From Fragilaria crotonensis (taxonomy: Eukaryota; Bacillariophyta; Fragilariophyceae; Fragilariales; Fragilariaceae): a stretch of DNA of 40,624 nt. The position numbers and the translations under genes are program-made. Where the stretch lies: contig JAKSYS010000581.1 of the NCBI GenBank assembly GCA_022925895.1, forward strand, positions 1 through 40,624, written 5' to 3'. How positions within the stretch are numbered: the first letter of the stretch is position 1; each line of letters starts with the position of its first letter. Shown here one piece after another: positions 9,502-19,900 of the stretch. The notes beneath the pieces are model-generated. The model was not told the DNA's origin, ran no database searches, and saw nothing but the letters and a program-made list of their open reading frames with translations.

Positions 9502-10346
9502 TTGTTGAGTACACAAATTTACGCATCACTTCCATGTGTCGATCCGAGCACAGATCCAAAGTGAAATTGAAGTAGTTTGAATCCAGATACTTTGCCAAGA
9601 ATGGGCATTTCTGTTCATGCACTTCTCATTTTTTTACATACCCATTTCTCGCTCATTTGACATGGTCGGTCCTAGTCGTCGGTAGCTCTCCAAGACTCGC
9701 TCATTCCCCGCTGCAAACTATACTTCACATTTTTAGGGACAGGACGGTAATCCATCCGTCTGACGGACCTCTCTTTGAGATCGGACGGGTTGCCAATACC
9801 TGGCGCCATTGCTCAACGACAATGCGCCTTCGAAACCTGATCGGCTCACAGATCGTGTCTCCCATTTTGATGTATGTAAGGAACAATGCAGGTTGCCCAA
9901 CCTCAACAATTAAGAAGTGTGATGCCACTTTGCCTCAGAGACTGCAGTGTCGTTATTCGATTGAATCCCTTCATCGAAAAAGGGAGGATCATGGCGGGTG
10001 CCATTATCGAACTTCCAACAACTAAAATCACTAACCTGTCATGGTGAAACCCCGCCTTTGACAGAACAAGGAACTAGGTGTCACAACTCACAACGTAGTT
10101 CTCCGCAGTGAATTATGGAACATCTTGGTGGCTAGGACACGACATCAGGCAAGGTATGTAATCACTTCGTCGATTAGTCATGCCTTCGCAGAGTCGCCTC
10201 TTTTCTCGTCGCGAAGAAGAAGTTGCTCATGATATGGTAGCACTAATCACTGTAGCACTACTACTATAAAACAATTTGAATACAGTTCAACTGCAATCCT
10301 GTCTCTTCCAACCTCGTTTTCCATTGTCCACCTGGTCCATACTATA
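9502..10346. repeat. 3' flank of tandem duplication, unit 2, plus intergenic DNA
   Basis: 9502-9840 has no counterpart after copy 1, so it is either an insertion here or a deletion there. 9840-10130 aligns with 8080-8357 (CGGCTCACA, GGAACAATG, CCGCAGTGAATTATGGAA) and closes the second unit. 10131-10346 is the 3' flank of the minus-strand DUF2061 gene. No gene is seen in this stretch. Confidence 0.7.
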
Positions 10347-11088
10347 CTAAATCGAGAATTCGATCAAATATTCTTTACCCCATTGAATCTTGGCCCAGAC
10401 TCGTTCGTACAAAAACATGAGTCCGGTTTTGAAAATGGCATCGGATCCTGCGATTTTGGATGCAATGGATAGATCCTTGGCGATGAGAATGGCCATGGTG
10501 AGTGTGTTGCAAATGGCAAAGAGTCGCCACACCAGTGCCTTCATCAAGGATCGTCCCACGGCATCCGATCCGGCCTTGCGTCCCGCTTGACTCTTGTTCA
10601 TGAGCCTCTCGCCAACAAACATGGTGAAGGCTTTGGAAAAGAAATCAGACCCGACAATCGACAGGGCTGTGATTAAGGATCCTGAGAATTGGAAGGAAGT
10701 TACAAACGTGACGGATCCAGCAATGATGCGCCACATGAAGGCCTTGACGATGGATCGGAGTGTCGTTTCCGAAGGATCCTCCGGGAGGAGTTTTAGCTTG
10801 AGGCCATTGAGGTATTCTTGTTTCTTGCTTTCCAATGCGATGAGAGTGGTCTCGGCTAGATTGGCAGTTGCCAGAGCGGCCTTTTTCTTGTTGAGAATCG
10901 CTTGCTTCTTCTCAATTTCTTTCAAAACTGCGTCCGTCAAGGCTGGATTGTCACCATTGGTGGCGGCGACCATGAAGAGAGCGCTCCGACTAGGGCCGTT
11001 GGTCGCTGTCGGAATGTGATGAATTGCTTGTGGCTGTGTAGGACAATGCCGGTACTGCGACCGACAGCATGAAGGCAATGTATTTCAT
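10347..11088 (-). CDS. Double DUF2061 membrane protein with secretory leader (frame break near N-terminus)
   Basis: The body has two DUF2061 repeats: SIVKAFMWRIIAGSVTFVTS to GERLMNK, and SLMKALVWRLFAICNTLTM to YERVWAKIQWGK. DUF2061 is a small predicted membrane domain of unknown function with a conserved K-A-x2-W-R start and a GSD...K...ER end, all present in both repeats. A Lys/Ala-rich coiled coil precedes them. The in-frame ATG at 10973 gives 208 residues. Upstream, in another frame, an ATG at 11088 encodes a clear signal peptide, MKYIAFMLSVAVPALSYTAT, which runs into a stop about 30 codons later. A one-base shift between the two would join leader and body, as in diatom plastid proteins with a bipartite presequence. 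Either one base is wrong or mutated, or translation starts at 10973 and the leader is a relic. Confidence 0.75.
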
Positions 11089-11650
11089 TCTGAATCAAGG
11101 TTGATCAAGGCGGATAATGTATGTATGTGATTTGTCTGTGGTGCCAGGTAGACTTCGGGGATAGTCACCATCAAGAATAGTGAACACTCAAGTGGTGTAT
11201 CAACTATATCGAGAGAGGTTTCGGAACTTGATGTCCAACAGTTGCCCGCCAAAGTTTTCGGGTCACAACTTGGATGGCTGAGCAGCCAAGACGCCAAGGT
11301 TGGGGCAGATTTCTTCGAATCATTTAGCTCTATCGTTTTGGAAGAGACCGAATCAATGGTGAGATTCGGAGCACGTCTGGATTCTCTTACATCCTCTATG
11401 TGATTGCTGTTTTCATGTACTCCGATCACATGCAAGTATTAAGTCTCTAAGTTTATATTAACTGTTTAATAACTTTCCCAACATCCAAGGAGACTTACCA
11501 TTGTCATCACAGATTCGTATTCCGAATTCCGAACTATTACGCTTCTACTGGAGTAATACAGTAGTAGCGTACAAATACAGTACCTAATTCTTGTACAGTA
11601 CTAGGTACTCGTCTAATGGCTTACCTTGATCCTTGATCCTTGATTTGCGA
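11089..11650. other. Intergenic region upstream of the DUF2061 gene
   Basis: This is the 5' side of the minus-strand DUF2061 gene, up to the edge of the transposon. It contains another GTAC/AGTACT-rich patch (11540-11610) and a 7-bp tandem repeat TTGATCC at 11626-11643. An open minus-strand frame at 11085-11435 has no recognisable similarity and I do not call it a gene. Before the transposon inserted, this region and 24426-24623 would have been one short shared promoter region. Confidence 0.5.
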
Positions 11651-11652
11651 TA

Positions 11653-11681
11653 CCAGTTAAAAAGGGCTTAGAACCTATAAA
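11653..11681 (+). repeat. Left terminal inverted repeat of the pogo-type element
   Basis: Begins CCAGTTAAAAAGGG and ends CCTATAAA, preceded by the TA target duplication. It is a perfect inverse of 24395-24423. Confidence 0.95.
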
Positions 11682-12205
11682 TTAACGCATTTTTCGACTC
11701 GCAGTATCATTCTCAAAACGCGTCGTATTCATTTTCAGCTCACTTACGAACTCTTATGTTGCTCCTTTTACACACCAAAAGTTAATCAATTAAGTACTGG
11801 ACAAGGCAGTTGTCATTTTATTCAGCTTCTTAGTGGCCTCATTCTCCGTGTGATTGGTTCTAAGCCATACATAAGATTTTACTCATACATGAAGTATAAT
11901 TTATATCTTGGCGGGAATTTTTTTCACGCATTCGCCGAATGATCCCGGATCTCAATTTTTACTGCTACGCTCCTTCTGTTGTTGATTTTGTACTAACCTT
12001 GAACTTGCAAATTTTCCAAGCGGTGCTGGTATCATGGTACCAGAGTCACATTGATTTCACGTGGATGATGAGCGGCACATGCATTCGCATATTCCACATA
12101 AAGAATTGTTCATTTGTTCATTTACAACGCTATCAATAATCGTCAATAACACTTCAATTGCTGGCGGAAGAACATTTGCTTTCTCTTCGTCATTTGTCGA
12201 CGAGC
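11682..12205. other. 3' untranslated part of the pogo-type element
   Basis: AT-rich sequence between the left inverted repeat and the stop codon of the transposase. It includes TTAACGCATTTTT, which also occurs in inverted form next to the right inverted repeat. No gene is seen. Confidence 0.5.
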
Positions 12206-13878
12206 TCAGACTGCTTGCGGTGCAGTAGGTTCGTCGAGATCAGGTCGAGTGCCGGTTGAATTCAGCCGTTCGATTAGTAGGTGTCTCGTTGATGGAACAG
12301 GTAAGTCCCCTGGGCGTTTGGACCAATTCACCATAACCTTTAATTGTGACACTGTCAACTTCTCATTACTCAACTCCAACGCTCTTATTTCAGAAACTTT
12401 AATACGATTGGACCGAAATACCTGAAGTCTATTGTGGAACTGAGTCAATAGCTTCGATTGTTTCAGTTCTTCGCCTTCCTCCATGTCATCCAAAACCTCA
12501 GGACCGAGCATAAATCTCTGAGCTGCAACATGAAGTCCAGCGCTGTAACGCTTACTCTTTGATTTGATGGTTTCTTGTGCAGTCTCGACTCTCTTGAGCA
12601 TGTTCTCTTCAAAATTTATGCCATTCCTTGCATCATCGCGAACTTTATACTCCAAGAGTGAAGTCATGATCGTTCCTGCCAGGCCTCGTGACAAGTTCAA
12701 TTGTTCTGCCACCACCACCGATTGCGATGCTGAAACTCCTGTCTCAGAGCAGCTCATGGTGTTGTCATTGTCCCCATGCTCCTCGTGCGATTGTTGTTGC
12801 TGTGTGGCGGCAATCTCAGGGTGTAGTAAGCAATTATAATTAAGTGGCCCCCATCCTCGCTCTGCAATGGCTTTCAAATTTGAACGGACGCAGGCAAAGG
12901 AATCTGCCCACGCTTGAGCAACAAGGTAAACCACATCCTTTTGTTGATTGCAAACTCAGCTTGTGCTAACTCCTTCCGTGCCAGCAGTTCCTTTATACCG
13001 AGTCAAAGCCATCTTGAAACAGCCGTTCTGCTCGGTCGAATCTCCGACTTGCCAATAGCTTGTGCCATATGGCACACCAATACAAGCATTCCACTTTGTG
13101 GTTGGATCATTAACGTATCTGAGAAACTTCAAGTCAAAGCGACTGCCGTGTCCATCAAGCAAGAGAAATGGAGGAACTCCGTCAGAGCGATCAAACAGTT
13201 CCATCTTATCCATCACTTTCAGCATGTCGACGAGGAGATCGGCTGTGATGCTGCCATTCTCAGAACAGCAGCAGAAAGTCGGAACATCTTTGCCACGAAA
13301 CCTACACACTGGCCCCATTGGATATCGCTTGTTGATGCCTCCAGAGTTTTGTCTCTTATCTTTCTTCTCTCCGATCCAGGGAGCTGACGCGTTCAATCCA
13401 AGCACCCAACTTGGACACATTTTCATGGCCTCGAATATGATTGCACACATGACAGGCTCGCCTGTTGCAGCGGTGAATCCCATCACTGTGAAGTGTGAGT
13501 CTTTTGTTGCTGCTTTAATTTGTGGTCGTCCAGCTGCTTCACACAAGAATTTCTCACCACCAACGTTGCCATCTTTTGTCGTTGATGTATTTGATCCAAC
13601 TTCATCAACGAAGACAAGCTTGTGAGGGCACTGCATCATATATTCTGTTGGGAGACCATATGCTTCAGCTTTGTGTTCAACTATCTCGCCACTCTTATCG
13701 AGCAATACCTTTTTTTTTAGCATTGATGCTATGCCCGTTTCCGCCATTGCTTTGTACACCTCCTTATACATAACAAGAAAGTTAGCGTAAGTGCACCATT
13801 CGGCTCTCTTCACCTCAAATTTCACGCATCGCTTGCTTCTAATGATATGCTCGTTTCTCTTCAAAAAAAGGAATTCCA
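12206..13878 (-). pseudogene. Pogo-type DDE transposase, C-terminal part
   Basis: This half carries the catalytic core of a DDE_1-like transposase. The likely triad is D in LVFVDEVGSNTS (codon at about 13606), D in FLLLDGHGSRFD (about 13156) and D in WQVGDSTEQNG (about 13042). The LLLDGHGSR and VGDSxxxNGxFK motifs are the family hallmarks. Two opposite single-base shifts break the frame near 12995 (after TRYK) and about 12935 (before VVYLVAQAW). Reading across them restores the expected order ELLARKELAQAEFAINK, then AQAWADSFA and AIAERGWGPLNYN. The tail (12206-12700) is helical and charged. The N-terminal half lies beyond the LINE, at 22743-23979. The gene is dead. Confidence 0.87.
13865..13878 (+). 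repeat. Target-site duplication, left copy
   Basis: AAAAAGGAATTCCA, identical to 22743-22756. The A run is 7 nt here and 5 nt in the right copy; only the five-A version keeps the interrupted transposase in frame, so this copy has probably gained two bases. Confidence 0.95.
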
Positions 13879-13969
13879 CACAATTTCTAGTATCTAGTTT
13901 TTGCAACTACGTTCCGTCCGTCGTCCGTTCCCAGTACACCACCTACGAAGCCTCTCTCTAAGTGACACC

Positions 13970-16916
13970 ATGTCCGAAGGAGCGGCATCTTCCCCTTTTC
14001 CACCATGACATCCCTCCCTCCAGACGAAGACCCCATCTTTGGATTCCGCATCTCAAAGTGGTTCGAACCGTCTGAGTTTACTCCAAATCCGCCTGAAACC
14101 AGTGAAGAACGCTACAAACGTCTTCATGACGAAGCAGAATACCGCCATTCTACTAATCAAACCCTCTGGCATCGATACGCCACACTCGGAAGATATGTTG
14201 TTGACGGCAATACCTTTGATCTCATCTGCAAGGAATATGAAGACAATCCGATCCGTCTTCATCTCGTCATCTGGTTCCAATACATGTACCATGTAGATCG
14301 AAAAATGGACATCCCGGACAAACTTGATGACTGGGCGACAAAACGCTCCCAAGCCTACTTGGCGATTCATGCACCTGGCGCCCTTCATTTGGACACTTTC
14401 AAAGTATCTTGGAAGAATTTTTCAAATACGAAACCAGTATTCAATCCGTGGAAAACTGTGGGCTCCAAATCTCGTCAGAAAACCAAGCAGAAGTCTATTA
14501 CTATATCGGCGAACATTCCTAAAGCTATCCAGAAACAATCGGTCACACCAACTATTGTGGAAGAAATGGAAGAAGAAACCCAAGGGCCAGTTGAACCGCC
14601 TCTACCACCATCACAAGGAAAAATCTCCAGCCTCAGAAAACCTTGATCGACAACGACTCTACTGCTTCGTCAGACGGCAAGGTGTCAGCACTCATCCCAA
14701 ATCTAAATGTCCCGGTAAACGACGGCACAATGCGTATTACTCTCAGGTGGCATACAAAGTGGAAGTATCTCGCCTATCGAAAACTCATCTCAGATGACAG
14801 CTTCGATCTACGATCTTCTTACTGAACTTTTCAAGGACGAGGATGGTCTTCTCTACAAATGGGACGACGAGGGTATGGAGCACTTCAATTCCATCTCTAC
14901 AATGTCACCAGCTGAAGTAAGATCCTTTATATCTCCTTCGATCACAATTATTCCGAGCCAGTCGATGGTCATTGTCCCATTAAGATTTGGGTTCACGGGA
15001 AAAAATTCTTCAAGCTGGAGGAATCACCAAAGGACCAAGGCAGCTCTTGCTCGAAACAACGTTACCGTGGGTATGTCTAATTCCAAAAGCACGAGCGGGA
15101 AGTTAGTCATCGCGGGATACATTCTTTTGAAAGCTCCTCGAACTACCCATCGACTCAGGTATCTTCAAAGTCTTCGAAGCAAACTTCCAGACACGACACC
15201 AGCATTCGATATTTTACTCTACCGCCGAACACCCTTGGAACAGGATATAAACCATCTCGTGGTCCAATGTGGAGAACATCATGTACACCCGTTGAGCCAA
15301 GCTTTACTTACATCCTTAGATGGATCAGGCGCAGGTGTCTACATACCAAGATTCGCTTTTGCCAGTATGTCGAGAGAACAAGCAATGATTCTCTTCGAAA
15401 AACATGACTCGTATATTAAAGCACTTCGATTCATCCCCTCTATCTCCGATGATCAACAATCTTGATACTATTCGCACAGAACATTTTCCAGACGGGACAA
15501 CCATTGAGAGGTCAGTCAGAGATTGGGCATCTACTATCCTATCAGCCGATGGCAAGGAATCAGCACACTGTGACGTGGTCAACGGAGGTTACGACCAAAA
15601 GTCTTTTCTGTTGATGGCACCCCAGCACGAAGCTACTGTCAAGGCAGCATTTGAGGATTATCGCCGCAGAGTGTTTCCATTTACACTACGTGAGGAACGT
15701 TTCCGAGAGACAATCGGCCCCCCCTCCGTCAGTCATACATGTAGATCTAAAAGTCCGGGCAAATCTTCAATTCGTTGACAAGCTATCATCTGTAACTACA
15801 AACTGGAAGCCATCGGATGATACATCTTACTCTGAAGCAGAAGAAGAGTCAAGCAATGTTTCTAACATCTCCCAAGAGCAACAACGACAAGAAAGCGACC
15901 GACTCAACACGGACACTGGCACTCAGAAGGACCCCAACGGAGCGAAGATGCCCCCAACCCCACTCGAGTCCTTACAACGAATGTACGAACAGCGTTCAAC
16001 TGACAATACGTTAGCATCCAGTACGTCATTGCACAGTGGATCAGACAGATCTCGCCAGTCGATGTTATCAACATCCAGCGCAAGATTCATCGAACTTGAG
16101 GCAAGGATTACCCGTCAACAAACTGACTTTGATCGAAAGGACAAGATATCTTCGGAACGTTTGTCGCAAATTGAGAGGCAGCTACACCGATTTGACGAAG
16201 TCGATACAAAACTAGACACGATGAAAAGTGATATAGACAGAAAAATCGACGGGTCGCAAAAGGCTCAGACAGCGGAAATTCAAATCATGAGTGGGCAAAT
16301 CTTAACAGTCATGGAAAAGCAAGTGGGGTTTGGAGCGTCAATAAACATTTTGAGTGACAAGATCAGCTTGCTAATGGGCCTGATTACCGAGAAGAATCAA
16401 TCAGAGAACCCAGACGACAACGTCAAACTTCGGAGATCTTCGCCAAACGCATCTCGGAGTGTTCAGCTAAACGACATAACTGCTGGAAAGGGACCATCTC
16501 AACTGAGACACACCAATGTAATGTCGCACCAAAACCCAAGACACGCGAGTGATGCCAGGGAAGAAGAAAGAAGTGTATTATCTCATCAGTCATCGGCAAC
16601 AAAATCCTCATCCACATCCTCCACCGGATCTGAAAAATTACGATCTCCAGAGAAGAAAAAGCAGCGCCCTGTCACGTTTGATAAAGACGAGGAATATGAT
16701 AATGATGAAATAGAGGATGACATCGACATGGAGGAACTACAAGAGGAACCCGAAGAAATGATTAATTACAACAGTGATACCGTCGATCAAGGGGAGGATC
16801 CCACCTCAACACTACATGACGAAACAAACACCCAACCTGATTTGGACATTATTCCTACTGATCTGGAGAGCCGATACAAAAACCAGCACTCTTCTGATCA
16901 GTGCGAAGAATCATGA
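13970..16916 (+). pseudogene. LINE ORF1 (about 980 residues, frameshifted)
   Basis: First ORF of the LINE, expected to be its nucleic-acid-binding structural protein. The likely start is ATG 13970 (MSEGAASSPFP), which shifts into the frame of MTSLPPDEDPIFGF (14005). The frame then changes near 14643, 14800, 15440 and a C run at about 15720. The N-terminal 210 residues are helical and acidic/basic mixed. A globular middle (14800-15780) has no family I recognise. A coiled coil follows (about 16085-16260, ERLSQIERQLHRFDEVDTKL), then an acidic tail (DEEYDNDEIEDDIDMEEL). No CCHC knuckle or RRM is visible, unlike many LINE ORF1 proteins. It ends in TGA overlapping the ORF2 start. The middle resembles the 29204-30650 protein in layout. 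Confidence 0.8.
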
Positions 16917-19900
16917 TTCGAGATCTTGAAAGTGTAAGGGGGGATGAATATGATGATTCCTCTCCGATCGTCTACAGAAATCAACCGCTAAACATGTCAA
17001 CTCCACGTATTCCAATATCCAGACTTCTGCTTGTGCCAAAGGCTAGACCAGGCAGAAAATGCAGAGATACGCCCTTAGATCCATATCCGACCAAGTACTA
17101 CGGTGACGCCATTATACAGAAAAACAGCTCATCAACAAGAATTTTCTTCCACAACGTGAAAGGACTAACCTATTCTACTGCAGGAGAAGATTACCGCTAC
17201 TACTTATCATGCCTTCAAGCATACGATATAGATATAGCAGGTCTCTCAGAAACAAACACGTGTTGGTCTCACCAACATCTGGCGGCGGAGTTCCGTGCAA
17301 CTGTGCGACGCTATTATCCGCAGAACAAAGTCACGTTCGGTTGTGTTTCACCACTGATAGACAAATGTCTCGAACGAGAGTCTTATCAGTCGGGCGGAAA
17401 TCTCACACTAATAACGGGAGCCCTCGTAGCTCAGGCTACCGCATCAAAGGTTTCAGACGATCCCAAGGGGCTCGGCAGATGGAACAGCGTGACTCTGGAA
17501 GGAAAAAGCGACTCGAGAATTTCTATTATTACGGCATATCGATCATGCCCAGGATCTATAAAAACGTCTCCAATCGGAAGCGTTTTTTCTAGAGAGTACA
17601 CATATCTCAAAGATCAAGGTCATTCATCTTTAAATCCCCGCACAGTCTTTCTTGCAGATCTCCATGAATTTATAAGGCCAATGCAAGAACAAGGAAACGC
17701 CATTATCCTTATGATGGACGCCAACGCAACAATTGAGAGTGACCAGAGGTTAGCATCCTTCATTCAATCATGTTCTCTACATGATCTTCACGCAAACGAT
17801 CCAGCCACATCTACATACATTGGTGCAGCAGCGAGGCGCATCGATTATATCTTCGGATGTCAGAAGATTCGAGAGGTTATGTCACGCTCGGGAACTTTAT
17901 CGTACTCAGAAGGCCCTCAATCCGATCACCGCGGCTTATACGTCGATCTCGAGTTAGGTTCTTATCTTCAAAGTACAAAGATGAAGATATCTCAACCAAC
18001 ACATCGTTCGCTCCAGACTGGGAATCCCGAGCTGGTATCATCTTATCATTCGAGTATGCTCCAATACTATTCGCAACATAACATGGAAAAACGCATTGAT
18101 GATCTGTTCGATAATCATCAATCTCTGTCGAGAGAGGAAGTACGTAGGATTCTGACATCTTGGGACAATGACCAAGGACGAGCTATGCTACATTCAGAAC
18201 GCCTGCTAAGACGTCCTCCAAAAAAGTACCAATGGTCTCCCACACTACGGAATGCAGCAATTGTATGTCGTTATTGGAAGTTGAGGCTTAGAGAAAGTTT
18301 GAAAGGGGAAGATTACCAATGTACGTTTGCAAGGTGGCAAGCTCAAGTTCAAGTACACGATCCGGAGTTTATCCTTCCCCATTTAGGGGAAGTCCTACCA
18401 ATAGCACGCATCCGGGAACGATTCAACCAAGCTACTCGGTTCTTTCGTAAGTGTCAACGCTCCTCGACAGATCTTCGTTTGAAAACATACCAGGATTTGC
18501 TGGACTCATACGAGGAAGACACTAATCCAAATACACAAAGTGAATCAAAAAGGAAGGCAAAGATAGTTCAGAAAACTATTTCAGGCGAGATATGCAAAAC
18601 CACCTTTCGGAACATTGGTCAAGTTGTCAAACCGTCAACATACGCCAGTATATCAAAATTACTCATTCCTCGTCGACGAGCTGACGCAAACACGCCATTG
18701 CAATCAACGGAAATCTACTCCTTTCTACAGACAACGGATCAGTCCGACTTACTATGGGAAACAATCTTGGACAGATCGGAAATCGAAAACATCTTCTCGA
18801 TTATAACAGGAATCTTTTCGTGCGGCAGCGGAATCACCATGTGGACACGGAGTCGTACATGACGCCATAACTTTTTCGAGTCTATCGCACGAAGCCTCTG
18901 AGCTCCTATCAGGAACAGTACCATCCGAATGGCATGGAGACGATGATATTCTTCGCGAGTTCCTCGCATCTTTCACGATCCCACCAACGGTAAAAGATCA
19001 CGGTGACATATTGACTGAAGTCTCAGAAGCTGATATCTGCCGAGGTTTTAAAACATGGTCGGAAACAACTTCAACGTCTCCTTCTGGCCGTCATTTAGGA
19101 CATTATAAAGCCCTCGTTCAAGAACCTACCTTGCTTCGATGTTTCAGTAGATTCATTAATATTGCGATCTCAAGAGGGATTGCAATACCAAGATGGTGCA
19201 ACGCAACAAATGTCCTAATCGAGAAGGATCCCGGCTACCCTCGGATTAACCGACTTCGAATCATTCACCTTTTTGAAGCAGATTTCAATTTCTACCTAAA
19301 ACTTCAATGGGGTCACAGGTTGGTTCGACAAGCATGCGATTTAGACCTTCTCCATTCTGGGCAACATGGATCAGTCCCCCGCCGAACATCGTTGGATCCC
19401 ATAATGCTTACACAGCTAACAACGGACTTGTGTCGCATTCTCAAACATGACTTCGCTCGATTTGACAACGACGCTTCATCATGCTACGACAGAATTATCG
19501 TGGCACTGGGGATGCTTGCAGCAAGACGCTGCGGAATGCCTACTAATGCTATTCGTCTTCATGCAGATGCTTTACAATTTATGAAGTACACTGTAAAGAC
19601 CATACACGGCATATCAGAGGAAAATTACCATGGCACAGCATATGCTCCGCTATTTGGAACAGGACAAGGAAGTGGAGCATCACCTTCCGTATGGTTGACT
19701 TTGGTGGTCATAATGCTCAATACATTGGATCGCATAGTACCGGATCGTATAAACTTCGTGCCAGTCCAAGGGAAAAGAAATCATTCAAGGCTAGTTGACG
19801 CTTTCGTAGACGACACATCACTGGGCTTTACATCAGCGGGGAACATGGACTATGATCAACTCATTCAACGCCTTCAAGACATCGCGCAGACGTGGGGAGC

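Noticed and set aside
11085-11435. Minus-strand frame of 116 codons upstream of the DUF2061 gene
   Set aside because: No similarity recognised; it overlaps the likely 5' UTR and the signal-peptide start.
13062-13625. Plus-strand frame of 187 codons
   Set aside because: Antisense of the DDE catalytic core, which is clearly coding on the minus strand.
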